Part shown: piece after piece, positions 41,865-49,257 of the stretch | How positions within the stretch are numbered: the stretch's first letter is position 1 | Layout of the letters: every line of letters starts with the position of its first letter | Source of the DNA: Anaeromassilibacillus sp001305115 | GTDB taxonomy: Bacteria > Bacillota > Clostridia > Oscillospirales > Acutalibacteraceae | Direction of reading: 5' to 3' | DNA length: 64,000 nt | NCBI GenBank assembly: GCA_042854365.1 | Contig: AP031437.1 | Location: forward strand, 1,860,001 to 1,924,000 | Translations under genes and position numbers: made by a program | The notes under the pieces: generated by a model | Told to the model about the DNA's origin: nothing | The model's database searches: none | The model's input: the letters and a program-made list of their open reading frames with translations, nothing else

Positions 41865-43115
41865 ATGAAGACCTGTCTGGTTCTCCTCACAAAAACGTAT
41901 CCTTTTGACAAGGGAGAAGAGTTCATCGAAGATGAGGTTCCTGTGCTGGCTAAGGCATTTGACCGGCTGTTTATTGTTGCCACCAGCACCTCCGATACCC
42001 CAGAACAAACCCGTTCGGTCCCAGCAAATGCAACGGTTTTTCATATTCCCGCAAGCCATGTCAAACGGGCCCTGTTGAGAACCGCGTTCTCCTATCTTCC
42101 CTTCACTCAGTGCAATGGATATGCTGGCCCGGAAGAACGTGCAGCTGTCCGAGGTTCTTTGAAGCGCCGGGGATTCCTAACCTACTTTCTGGCAAAGGCC
42201 GATGCTGTTTACCGTGCGGTCTCTAAAAAGTTAGAGGGGTGTGATTTGGAGCATTGGGATGGAGTCACCTTTTATAGCTATTGGTTTTACGATACTGCGC
42301 TTGTAGCCGTCCGTTTGCGGGATTGTTGTAAAGCAAAAGCAACACGTGCAGTTAGCCGCGCGCATCGCTACGACCTCTATGCAGACCGCAATGCGACCGG
42401 TTATCTGCCTCTTCGCCCTTATCTTTTGAAGCACATCGACCGCGTTTACCCCTGTTCAGCCAATGGAAGCCAGCTGCTGCAAAAAAGTTATCCAGCCTAC
42501 CGCGACAAGGTAGAGACTGCTTATCTGGGCACCCGTGACTTTGGCCTCTCTCCAAAACCGCAGGAAAACCAATTACAAATCGTCAGTTGTTGCCATATCT
42601 CTCCAGTCAAACGTGTAGAGCTTCTAGCACAGGCACTCTCTCTTTTGGAGAAAAGTGGCCTGAAGCTTCGATGGACTCATTTTGGCGGAGGGGATGGGCT
42701 GGAAGCATTGCAAGCCTATGCAAAGGAACATCTTTCGTTTATGGATTGTCAGCTTGCAGGGCCCATTCGGAATGAAGATTTGATGGCCTATTACCGGCAA
42801 CATCCAGTGGATATCTTTATCAACACCAGCAGTTCTGAAGGTCTTCCAGTCAGTATCATGGAGGCCTGTTCCTTTGGAATTCCCGCTATTGCTACGGACG
42901 TAGGTGGTACCTCTGAAATCGTCTGTGAGGGAAAAACCGGCTATTTGCTCCCCATGGAATTCGAGCCCTCTGTTCTTGCTCATCATATCACTGCCTTTGC
43001 GCAACTTTCCCCTGCGGAACGCCAGGCACTGCGGGCCAATTGCCGCCGTATCTGGGAAGAACACTTCTTTGGAGAACACAATTTCACCCGCTTTGCCGCT
43101 GCAATCCAACCCTGA
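41865..43115 (+). CDS. Glycosyltransferase family 4
   Basis: 416 residues from ATG at 41865 after TTGGAGGCATTTTC. C-terminal GT4 signature: QIVSCCHISPVKRVELLAQAL, NTSSSEGLPVSIMEACSFGI then PAIATDVGGTSEIV. The N-terminal half is diverged and Cys-rich. The Glu-x7-Glu-type motif around SEGLPVSIMEA is intact, so it is probably a retaining enzyme. Likely part of the same surface-glycan pathway as the divergent operon. Confidence 0.92.
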   Translation: MKTCLVLLTKTYPFDKGEEFIEDEVPVLAKAFDRLFIVATSTSDTPEQTRSVPANATVFHIPASHVKRALLRTAFSYLPFTQCNGYAGPEERAAVRGSLKRRGFLTYFLAKADAVYRAVSKKLEGCDLEHWDGVTFYSYWFYDTALVAVRLRDCCKAKATRAVSRAHRYDLYADRNATGYLPLRPYLLKHIDRVYPCSANGSQLLQKSYPAYRDKVETAYLGTRDFGLSPKPQENQLQIVSCCHISPVKRVELLAQALSLLEKSGLKLRWTHFGGGDGLEALQAYAKEHLSFMDCQLAGPIRNEDLMAYYRQHPVDIFINTSSSEGLPVSIMEACSFGIPAIATDVGGTSEIVCEGKTGYLLPMEFEPSVLAHHITAFAQLSPAERQALRANCRRIWEEHFFGEHNFTRFAAAIQP

Positions 43116-43116
43116 T

Positions 43117-43154
43117 AGAAAAGACAGCCTCGGACCTCCGAGGCTGTCTTTTCT
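43117..43154. terminator. Bidirectional terminator
   Basis: AGAAAAGACAGCCTCGG / CCGAGGCTGTCTTTTCT, 17-bp stem, ACCT loop; serves the convergent transferase and SH3 lipoprotein genes. Confidence 0.93.
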
Positions 43155-43541
43155 TTATGCTTGAACTTCAATATATGCCTTAAAAATAAAACCATCCTGT
43201 CCTTCGTAGGTAATCTTAACCCAATCGCCAGAACTACCGTCTGTATCCACTAAAAAAGTATCCCCCAAGTAGGCTCTACCGATTGCCTGGCTGGTCTGGT
43301 CAGGCGCACTACGAACATTCGCATAACTTCCTTCGATGATATTGACAATTCTCCCAATGGTCAGATGCACATCTGGTAAGGCGGGCAATGCCGCTGGGAT
43401 GAGAGAAGGCTCCTCTTCTGCTGGGGAGGAGGACGCCGGAGCGGAATTCTCTGAAGACGTCTCTCCCTCCTCACTATTTCCAAAACAGCCGGTAAGCAGG
43501 AACAGACTTACTACCAACAATAGACAGAAAAACCGTTTCAT
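43155..43541 (-). CDS. SH3-domain lipoprotein
   Basis: 128 residues from ATG at 43541 after GGGGAGGCGTTCT. Lipobox LLTGC with lipidated Cys19, an acidic Ser/Glu/Pro linker (20-50), and a bacterial SH3 (SH3_3-like) domain (about 60-126: IIEGSYANVRSAPDQTSQAI, then DWVKITYEGQDGFIFKAYI). Such domains bind peptidoglycan. Membrane-anchored on the outside. Confidence 0.9.
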   Translation of the reverse strand: MKRFFCLLLVVSLFLLTGCFGNSEEGETSSENSAPASSSPAEEEPSLIPAALPALPDVHLTIGRIVNIIEGSYANVRSAPDQTSQAIGRAYLGDTFLVDTDGSSGDWVKITYEGQDGFIFKAYIEVQA

Positions 43542-43642
43542 AGAACGCCTCCCCACATATTTCAATGACATTTAAACAAATTATACCACCAATTGGCAGA
43601 ATTGTGCAACCGCTCCAATACAAAAATTCCAAAAAATACTGC

Positions 43643-44290
43643 CTATCGATTATATTTCCGAAAATTGCGCCTTGTATTCCAATAACGCATCTTTTGTTTT
43701 GCCCAACGGAAGAAGTCTCCGCCAAAAAAGAGCAAGACATTCAATAGGGACATCAGAATTGCCGCCCTAGAAGCCCAGGTACCAAAGAGGAACGCACCAA
43801 CATAGTAAATTAGATTAATTAACGCCAAATATTTCACCTTGATTGGCAAAATAAAGAATAGCAACAATTCAAAATCGGGATAAAGTGCAGCAAAGGCTAA
43901 AAAAAGGGACAAATTCAAAAAATGATTGACTCCATAGCCGGTGACCCATGCGGCCAAAATTGACCCTAGTACGCCGCAAAGATAATAAACATTGAACCGA
44001 AAGGCTCCCCATTCGCTTTCCAAAGCGTTGCCCAGTAGACAATAAAAATAGAGATTGAATAAAATCCAAAACGGAGAACTGGAGGGGGGCAAAAAGATAA
44101 ATGTGATCAAACGCCAAATTTGTCCCTGTGCGACTAACCCCATATCAAGTGCCAGTAGCGATTGAACTGGCGCCCCTGGAAGAAACAGATCGATTAAAAA
44201 AATCGCCAGCATTATACCAGAGAGATAATACATCAAATGAGGAATCGCATAGCGGCCAAATTTGTAGTCAAGATGATTCAGCCATTTCAT
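43643..44290 (-). CDS. Rhomboid-like membrane protein, probably inactive
   Basis: 215 residues from ATG at 44290 after GGAAGGTGTTATCC. Six predicted membrane helices and the rhomboid-type element GQIWRLITFIFLPP then W-G-A-F-R-F-N. The catalytic GxSG is absent (HFLNLSLFLAFA in that place) and no partner His is evident in the last helix, so it is likely a non-proteolytic rhomboid relative. Common in Clostridia; role unknown. Confidence 0.85.
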   Translation of the reverse strand: MKWLNHLDYKFGRYAIPHLMYYLSGIMLAIFLIDLFLPGAPVQSLLALDMGLVAQGQIWRLITFIFLPPSSSPFWILFNLYFYCLLGNALESEWGAFRFNVYYLCGVLGSILAAWVTGYGVNHFLNLSLFLAFAALYPDFELLLFFILPIKVKYLALINLIYYVGAFLFGTWASRAAILMSLLNVLLFFGGDFFRWAKQKMRYWNTRRNFRKYNR

Positions 44291-44420
44291 GGATAACACC
44301 TTCCTTATCTTTCAAGTCTCGGTCAAAATGATTGGATTCATACAACCAACCCCTCTATCCCCTCAGATTCGGGCTAAAATCGGGTATACTAACAACAAAT
44401 TATTTGAAGGAGGTATCGCT

Positions 44421-44636
44421 ATGCAATTTGATTCGTCCGATCTGGAAAACATCTGTGAAGCTCTACACCAAATGGAGTTTCGTTGTATCAGAAACATTCA
44501 TCTGATTGAAGATGCACAGCTCATTTCAACAGATGCAAATTCTCAAGTGGAACTGAGCTTGTTGCGGAATCAGCTGCAACGATGCCACACAACTATGGAA
44601 AAAATAAAACTTTTCGGAAATTCCGACCAGCATTGA
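44421..44636 (+). CDS. Small helical protein, function unknown
   Basis: 71 residues from ATG at 44421 after GAAGGAGGTATCGCT. Entirely alpha-helical by pattern (DLENICEALHQMEFRCIRNI ... VELSLLRNQLQRCHTTMEKI). No known domain recognised. Divergent from the rhomboid-like gene and convergent with the next small gene. Confidence 0.75.
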   Translation: MQFDSSDLENICEALHQMEFRCIRNIHLIEDAQLISTDANSQVELSLLRNQLQRCHTTMEKIKLFGNSDQH

Positions 44637-44643
44637 TCGTTCC

Positions 44644-44898
44644 TCAATCTTCGTCTAACACGACCTCATCCGCAAGGTCTGCAATTGCAGCAAATAATGC
44701 CTGTGGGTCCTTATGAGTATCGCGCAATAGATCTGTATCCTCTTTATCATTCCCCCATACCGAGAAACGCCCATCGTCCTGACGGACAACTTCTAATTCC
44801 GTATACTTCTCATATCGATGTGGATCGAACTCTTTTTGTCCGCCGAATAGTCGATTGATTGCATCCCACTTGTGAGTCCTAAAAAAGTATCGTTTCAT
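44644..44898 (-). CDS. Small acidic protein, function unknown
   Basis: 84 residues from ATG at 44898 after GAAAGGAAGCAAAAGCGG. Basic N-terminus (KRYFFRTHKWDAINRLFGG), strongly acidic C-terminus (ADLADEVVLDED). Likely a folded alpha/beta peptide; no family recognised. Confidence 0.65.
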   Translation of the reverse strand: MKRYFFRTHKWDAINRLFGGQKEFDPHRYEKYTELEVVRQDDGRFSVWGNDKEDTDLLRDTHKDPQALFAAIADLADEVVLDED

Positions 44899-44983
44899 CC
44901 GCTTTTGCTTCCTTTCTATCCTTTGATTCTTTTCGGACACCAATCCTCTTCTATCGAATAAAATATTGGTGGAGGTGTGAATC

Positions 44984-45166
44984 ATGGTTGTAAAAATGAA
45001 CGTCTACCACTGTATGAACCCCAAAGAGAACCCTGAACCTCAGTGGATGAGGCGCCCCAAAAATGCGGGCGATCCCCAAGAGGATCTAGTCAAACGGTTT
45101 AAAGAGTCGCCGGACTCCTTTTTCCCTTCTTTTTATCCACCCACAAAGCCCGATTCCGAAACATAA
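44984..45166 (+). CDS. Small Pro-rich protein, function unknown
   Basis: 60 residues from ATG at 44984 after GTGGAGGTGTGAATC. Pro/Lys/Asp-rich, two Cys-free termini and a closing FFPSFYPPTKPDSET. Supported mainly by the ribosome binding site and the terminator-like hairpin just after it. Confidence 0.55.
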   Translation: MVVKMNVYHCMNPKENPEPQWMRRPKNAGDPQEDLVKRFKESPDSFFPSFYPPTKPDSET

Positions 45167-45173
45167 GCGCCAG

Positions 45174-45218
45174 CTCTGAAAGCCTTCTTTCCGAAAAAGG
45201 GAAAGAAGGCTTTCAGAG
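45174..45218 (+). terminator. Long hairpin after the 60-residue gene
   Basis: CTCTGAAAGCCTTCTTTCC / GGAAAGAAGGCTTTCAGAG, 19-bp perfect stem with 7-nt loop, no T-run after it. Could be a terminator or an mRNA-stabilising structure. Confidence 0.55.
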
Positions 45219-45339
45219 GACTCATCCGTTTTGGACGCTTATGGCCGCACAAAATGTCCTTTTGTTCGAACTTTTGAGATTTAAAACTCTGGCATGATAA
45301 AGAAAAAAGAGAGCCAAAACAGCTCTCTACAGGATGGGG

Positions 45340-45786
45340 TCAAGTCCCCGAGGAATAGAAAAAGGTCGTACCATCCACAACCTTACACCAATCGGATCGC
45401 TCCAAAATATCCAGAACCTCGCTGCGCTTTACTTTTCCGCCCAGGGCTTTCGTCACCTCAGGCATACGAATCAGGCGGTCTGGATTCTGTTTAAAAAATG
45501 CTTCCAACTGTCCTTCCAAATTGGAGGAACCCTGTGCCTTCTGCGGCGTTGTCGCTGGTCTAGAAACACGCCGGTCGATTAAGAAAGCCTCTGTATGCTG
45601 TTTGACATACATAAGAAACATGGTCTTGATTCGACTTACCAAGCGCGGTTGAAGACCCTCTGATGCTGCAAGTTGATCAAATCTGCACCGAGCCAAATCC
45701 GTCATCGTTTTGTAATGGTGCCGCTCACAATAAAGAAGAAACGGCCGATAGATCTCCCCGGAATAAATTTGCTCGATTTCGTCCAC
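45340..45786 (-). CDS. Unknown protein, HhH-like plus winged-helix-like regions
   Basis: 148 residues from GTG at 45786 after AAAGGAATGTTATT. Residues about 20-65 (KTMTDLARCRFDQLAASEG ... RIKTMFLMYV) resemble a helix-hairpin-helix as in the RNA polymerase alpha C-terminal domain. Residues about 90-145 (EGQLEAFFKQNPDRLIRMPE ... SDWCKVVDGTTFFY) look like a small winged helix. A nucleic-acid-binding role is therefore plausible. 153 bp downstream of the SIR2-like gene, same strand. Confidence 0.7.
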   Translation of the reverse strand: MDEIEQIYSGEIYRPFLLYCERHHYKTMTDLARCRFDQLAASEGLQPRLVSRIKTMFLMYVKQHTEAFLIDRRVSRPATTPQKAQGSSNLEGQLEAFFKQNPDRLIRMPEVTKALGGKVKRSEVLDILERSDWCKVVDGTTFFYSSGT

Positions 45787-45939
45787 AATAACATTCCTTT
45801 CCTAACTTAAAGTCGTGCGAGAAATCATTATACAGGAATCAATCGAAATCTGCAAGCATTTTCCAAAAAAACAGGAAACAATGGATCGTTTAAACAGAAA
45901 CGTCCTCTACAACCGATGGTTCTATAGCCACTGAAATGC

Positions 45940-46863
45940 TCATTTGACGAAAGATTCATTTCCCCGCAGATGTTGCCGAATCTTCTCCAACACATTCAAA
46001 TATCCTCGCTCATAACTTCCTGCCGGCACCTGTTGAAAAACCACCTCAACATTTAAACTTTCAAGCAAAGAGTGCAGCTGTAAAAAGCTTTCCCTTTCTT
46101 CTCCCACATGGTAAAATACAATGCGATTCTTTATAAAGGAAGCCATCCCGCGGTAATTCGCATTCATCAGGAAAGCCCGATACGTCAGCAGCCACCAGAC
46201 GTCCACCTCCACCCGATCCAACCCATAGCCAACGAAAAAAAGGTCGTGCGTAAAAAACAGGTCTGCAAAACTTCCGGTGCTCTTCCGTTCTCCTCTTAGC
46301 AGATTAAATAGTACCACATCACGTACGCCCGGTTCGTGGGCGAGCAGCATCCCTCTCAGTTTTGCCAAAGCCCCTGCATAATGTTCAAAACCTAAGCAAA
46401 CCGAGGAAGGGGCCTTCGCCTCTCCATGAATATGCCGGACTATCTTCCCTCCTACGATCTGCTTGCGGTATAAGCTATAACGAATTTCATCGCTCCCCGC
46501 CCTTATCCCACGCTGAAAAAAACCTGGGTCCCATGCATACTCCAACATATAATCATAATTGGTCGTCAAAATTTCTTTCACCGGCAGTTCCATCAAACAC
46601 CTATGGAGCACTTGCGGCTGACTTTTTGGATTCAACATGGACGAAACAACACAGGTTTTGATCCGCCGGAATGCCTGATCCCCAGAAAAGCGCCCTTTTT
46701 TCAAAGCAATATTGGCAATGCGTTCAAACTCCATGGTAAAGGAAGCATTTTTGTTTCCTGACACACCTAGTCTTTCCGCCAAACTTTCTAACATACCGCC
46801 CCAGGAATGTAGAGTCGGATAACAGCGGTTCAAGCCATTGCCAACAAAAAGTGCATTCGGCAT
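45940..46863 (-). CDS. SIR2-like (SIR2_2) domain protein
   Basis: 307 residues. SIR2-type NAD-binding elements: N-terminal ALFVGNGLNRC (4-14), TNYD (101-104), HIHGE (144-148) and LGFEHY (157-162). No zinc ribbon of true sirtuins, so more like the bacterial SIR2_2 proteins, several of which are NAD-depleting anti-phage effectors (ThsA, DSR). It stands alone or with the small nucleic-acid-binding-type gene downstream; no other recognised defence gene adjoins. Function unproven. Confidence 0.85.
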   Translation of the reverse strand: MPNALFVGNGLNRCYPTLHSWGGMLESLAERLGVSGNKNASFTMEFERIANIALKKGRFSGDQAFRRIKTCVVSSMLNPKSQPQVLHRCLMELPVKEILTTNYDYMLEYAWDPGFFQRGIRAGSDEIRYSLYRKQIVGGKIVRHIHGEAKAPSSVCLGFEHYAGALAKLRGMLLAHEPGVRDVVLFNLLRGERKSTGSFADLFFTHDLFFVGYGLDRVEVDVWWLLTYRAFLMNANYRGMASFIKNRIVFYHVGEERESFLQLHSLLESLNVEVVFQQVPAGSYERGYLNVLEKIRQHLRGNESFVK

Positions 46864-46964
46864 TTATTCATCCTCTTTCTAAGTCTTTTGGCCCCCTCTT
46901 TCAAAAAGCGGATTTGGTGAGTATGTGAATAAAAATGCGGATCTCCCCCAGTTACAGCTCGACA

Positions 46965-46993
46965 TTGAAAGAAACACGGGATAATTGTATCGT
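46965..46993 (+). promoter_or_regulatory. Candidate promoter of the deaminase-like gene
   Basis: TTGAAA (46965-46970), 17-bp spacer, TATCGT (46988-46993); 90 bp before the start codon. Confidence 0.5.
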
Positions 46994-47083
46994 TAACATT
47001 CGGAGCAAATAAAAATGAAATGGGTTCAACAAGCTATTTCGAAGTGAAAACAGCTGAACCAACGGAAAACAAAGGAGGTAAAA

Positions 47084-47476
47084 ATGGACCAAATATGGAT
47101 GGATCTATATAACGCTGCAAAAGCAGTTCAAAATGACCGGGTCCTTTCAGAACAAATCCGTGCAGGATGTGTAGCTGCGGCCGTTGAGTCAAACTCCGGG
47201 AAAATCTATGTTGGCGTCTGTGTAGATACAGCGTGTTCCCTTGGTATCTGTGCAGAAAGAAACGCCATATTCAACATGATAACCAATGGGGAAAATGAGC
47301 TGAGGCGCGTCGTAGCGTTAATGCCAAACGGAAAAACGGGAGCCCCCTGTGGCGCATGTCGTGAATTTATGGCTCAACTCATGCCGGGCAAATGCAATCA
47401 AGTACAAATCATGATGGATTATGATACCAATCAGATCTTGACTCTCAGTGAACTGACGCCAGAATGGTGGATATAG
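47084..47476 (+). CDS. Cytidine deaminase-like protein
   Basis: 130 residues, ATG after AAAGGAGGTAAAA. Zinc-dependent deaminase core: C56-A-E58 (CAERNA) and PCGACRE with C89 and C92, supplying the three Cys ligands and the catalytic Glu. The length fits free-nucleoside deaminases (cytidine or blasticidin-S type). The C-terminus TLSELTPEWWI resembles the ELLP...F end of cytidine deaminases. Monocistronic; exact substrate uncertain. Confidence 0.88.
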   Translation: MDQIWMDLYNAAKAVQNDRVLSEQIRAGCVAAAVESNSGKIYVGVCVDTACSLGICAERNAIFNMITNGENELRRVVALMPNGKTGAPCGACREFMAQLMPGKCNQVQIMMDYDTNQILTLSELTPEWWI

Positions 47477-47674
47477 ATTTAAGCGATTCCATGGAGTAGA
47501 GTGAAGTTAGGCACGATAAGGACATCCTATCTCTTTAGCCATGAACAAGCATGAAGCATTATCCATTTTTTGAAATCTCATTTTTCATTTTCCCTCAGTA
47601 CATATCCCAAAGTATAACAGATCCGTTTTTTGTAACCATGCCTAAATAGCGACAATCAAAAAAATACAGATAAC

Positions 47675-47711
47675 AAAAAGTCCAGGACCCCAAATGGTTC
47701 CTGGACTTTTT
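47675..47711 (-). terminator. Terminator of the tRNA operon
   Basis: AAAAAGTCCAGGA / TCCTGGACTTTTT, 13-bp stem flanked by T-runs, directly after the last tRNA on the minus strand. Confidence 0.92.
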
Positions 47712-47712
47712 G

Positions 47713-47788
47713 TGGAGCTGCTAACCAGAATCGAACTGGTGACCTCATCCTTACCAAGGATGTGCTCTACCGACTGAGCCATAGCAGC
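47713..47788 (-). tRNA. tRNA-Thr (GGT)
   Basis: 76 nt with acceptor GCTGCTA/TAGCAGC, anticodon loop TTGGTAA on stem CATCC/GGATG, T arm ACCAGTTCGATTCTGGT, and encoded CCA. Confidence 0.96.
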
Positions 47789-47792
47789 AAAA

Positions 47793-47869
47793 TGGCGACT
47801 CGGAACGGGATCGAACCGTCGACCTCTAGCGTGACAGGCTAGCGTTCTAACCAGCTGAACTACCGAGCC
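47793..47869 (-). tRNA. tRNA-Asp (GTC)
   Basis: 77 nt; anticodon loop CTGTCAC on stem CTAGC/GCTAG; T arm GACGGTTCGATCCCGTT; encoded CCA. 4 bp from tRNA-Thr. Confidence 0.96.
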
Positions 47870-47872
47870 ATA

Positions 47873-47948
47873 TGGCAGGGGCAGAAGGACTTGAACCCTC
47901 GGCACGCGGTTTTGGAGACCGCTGCTCTACCAACTGAGCTATACCCCT
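47873..47948 (-). tRNA. tRNA-Trp (CCA)
   Basis: 76 nt; anticodon loop CTCCAAA on stem GCGGT/ACCGC; T arm GAGGGTTCAAGTCCTTC; encoded CCA. First tRNA of the three-gene transcript. Confidence 0.96.
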
Positions 47949-47980
47949 ATTTCTTTGCGGTACCCTCAAGCGCGAGATTA

Positions 47981-48009
47981 ATTTTAGCATTTTCTACACA
48001 ATCTGTCAA
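47981..48009 (-). promoter_or_regulatory. Promoter of the tRNA operon
   Basis: Minus strand TTGACA (48004-48009), 17-bp spacer ending TGC, TAAAAT (47981-47986), an extended -10 promoter 32 bp before tRNA-Trp. Confidence 0.85.
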
Positions 48010-48057
48010 TAGCTTTTCCCAAACTTTTTTTAAAAATTATTTCCAAAGAAAAGGAAG

Positions 48058-48097
48058 AAAAAACGGGCGAATTCGAACCACGTTTTCGCCCGTTTTT
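48058..48097 (-). terminator. Terminator of pfkA
   Basis: AAAAACGGGCGAA / TTCGCCCGTTTTT, 13-bp stem with flanking T-runs, 30 bp after the pfkA stop. Confidence 0.92.
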
Positions 48098-48126
48098 AAC
48101 CAATTCTATGTAGATTCCCCTCCAAA

Positions 48127-49095
48127 TCAGATGGAAATCTTCAATGCAATATCATAGAGTTCTTTGTTGAAAGGACGCTTCATCGCCAACGCCTCGGTAA
48201 TGTCCAAATCGACAACCTTACCTTCGCGAACCACAATGACACGATTGCTGCGGCCGCTCTCAAGCAGCTTTACCGCTTTATAACCCATCTCACTGGCTAC
48301 TACACGATCGCGCAACGTCGGCGAACCACCGCGCTGTACATGGCCCAGAACGGTTGCACGCGTCTCAATTCCCGTGCTCTCTTCAATCTTCTTTGCCAAC
48401 TCTGTCACACCGCCGACGCCTTCAGCCACCACAATAATGAAGTGTTTCTTGCCAGTTTTCTGGGTAAACCGCATGCGGTCGATAATGTCCTTCTGGAAGT
48501 CAAACGGAACTTCCGGAACCAGAATCACGGTTGCGCCCACTGCAATTCCTACCTGCAACGCCAAGTCGCCACAGCGGCGGCCCATTACCTCTACAACGCT
48601 GCAACGATCGTGGGACTCTGTCGTATCACGCAAACGGTCCACCATTTCCACCGCTGTATTCATGGCCGTATCAAAACCGACCGTGTACTCGCTGCTGGAT
48701 ACATCGTTGTCGATGGTACCAGGAATACAGACACAGGGGATGCCTGCTCCAGTCAGGTCGCGCGCACCACGGAAAGAACCGTCGCCACCGATCACCACAA
48801 CGCCTTCGATGCCCAACTGGTGGCACATATCAGCCGCCTTCTGAACTCCTTCCGGCGTATTATATTCCTTACTGCGCGCTGTATACAGCATTGTACCGCC
48901 GTGATGAATGATATCCGATACACTGCGGAGATCCATCGCAAACACGTCGCCGTTCAACAAGCCGTGATACCCTCTGTGAATACCAAGAACTTCCATTCCA
49001 GAAGTCAACGCTGTACGCGCCACTGCACGCACCGCTGCATTCATACCCGGTGCATCACCGCCGCTTGTCAGCACGCCAATTTTTTTCATACTCAT
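48127..49095 (-). CDS. pfkA: ATP-dependent 6-phosphofructokinase
   Basis: Phosphorylates fructose-6-phosphate to fructose-1,6-bisphosphate, the committing glycolytic step. 322 residues. TSGGDAPGMN (10-19), GGDGS (103-107, the Gly marks ATP rather than pyrophosphate use), PGTIDND (125-131) with the catalytic Asp, and MGRRCGDLAL. ATG at 49095 follows GGAGGATACGGTT. Own promoter and terminator; 162 bp downstream of dnaE. Confidence 0.97.
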   Translation of the reverse strand: MSMKKIGVLTSGGDAPGMNAAVRAVARTALTSGMEVLGIHRGYHGLLNGDVFAMDLRSVSDIIHHGGTMLYTARSKEYNTPEGVQKAADMCHQLGIEGVVVIGGDGSFRGARDLTGAGIPCVCIPGTIDNDVSSSEYTVGFDTAMNTAVEMVDRLRDTTESHDRCSVVEVMGRRCGDLALQVGIAVGATVILVPEVPFDFQKDIIDRMRFTQKTGKKHFIIVVAEGVGGVTELAKKIEESTGIETRATVLGHVQRGGSPTLRDRVVASEMGYKAVKLLESGRSNRVIVVREGKVVDLDITEALAMKRPFNKELYDIALKISI

Positions 49096-49184
49096 AACCG
49101 TATCCTCCTAAAACAAAATCTATTTGATTTTATAAAGCCGCGCCCGTATGGCGCTGATACTGGATTCTTTGTCTAATTATCCCT

Positions 49185-49214
49185 ATTATAGCGTATTTTG
49201 TAAGAACTAATCAA
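49185..49214 (-). promoter_or_regulatory. Promoter of pfkA
   Basis: Minus strand TTGATT (49209-49214), 18-bp spacer, TATAAT (49185-49190); leader of about 80 nt containing a GC-rich stem. Confidence 0.8.
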
Positions 49215-49257
49215 GACATAAATATGGATAAATGAACCCGCTATATGGAAAATTCAC

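Noticed and set aside
48127..49095. Pyrophosphate-dependent phosphofructokinase
   Set aside because: The key position reads GGDGS, the ATP-type signature, not GGDDS.
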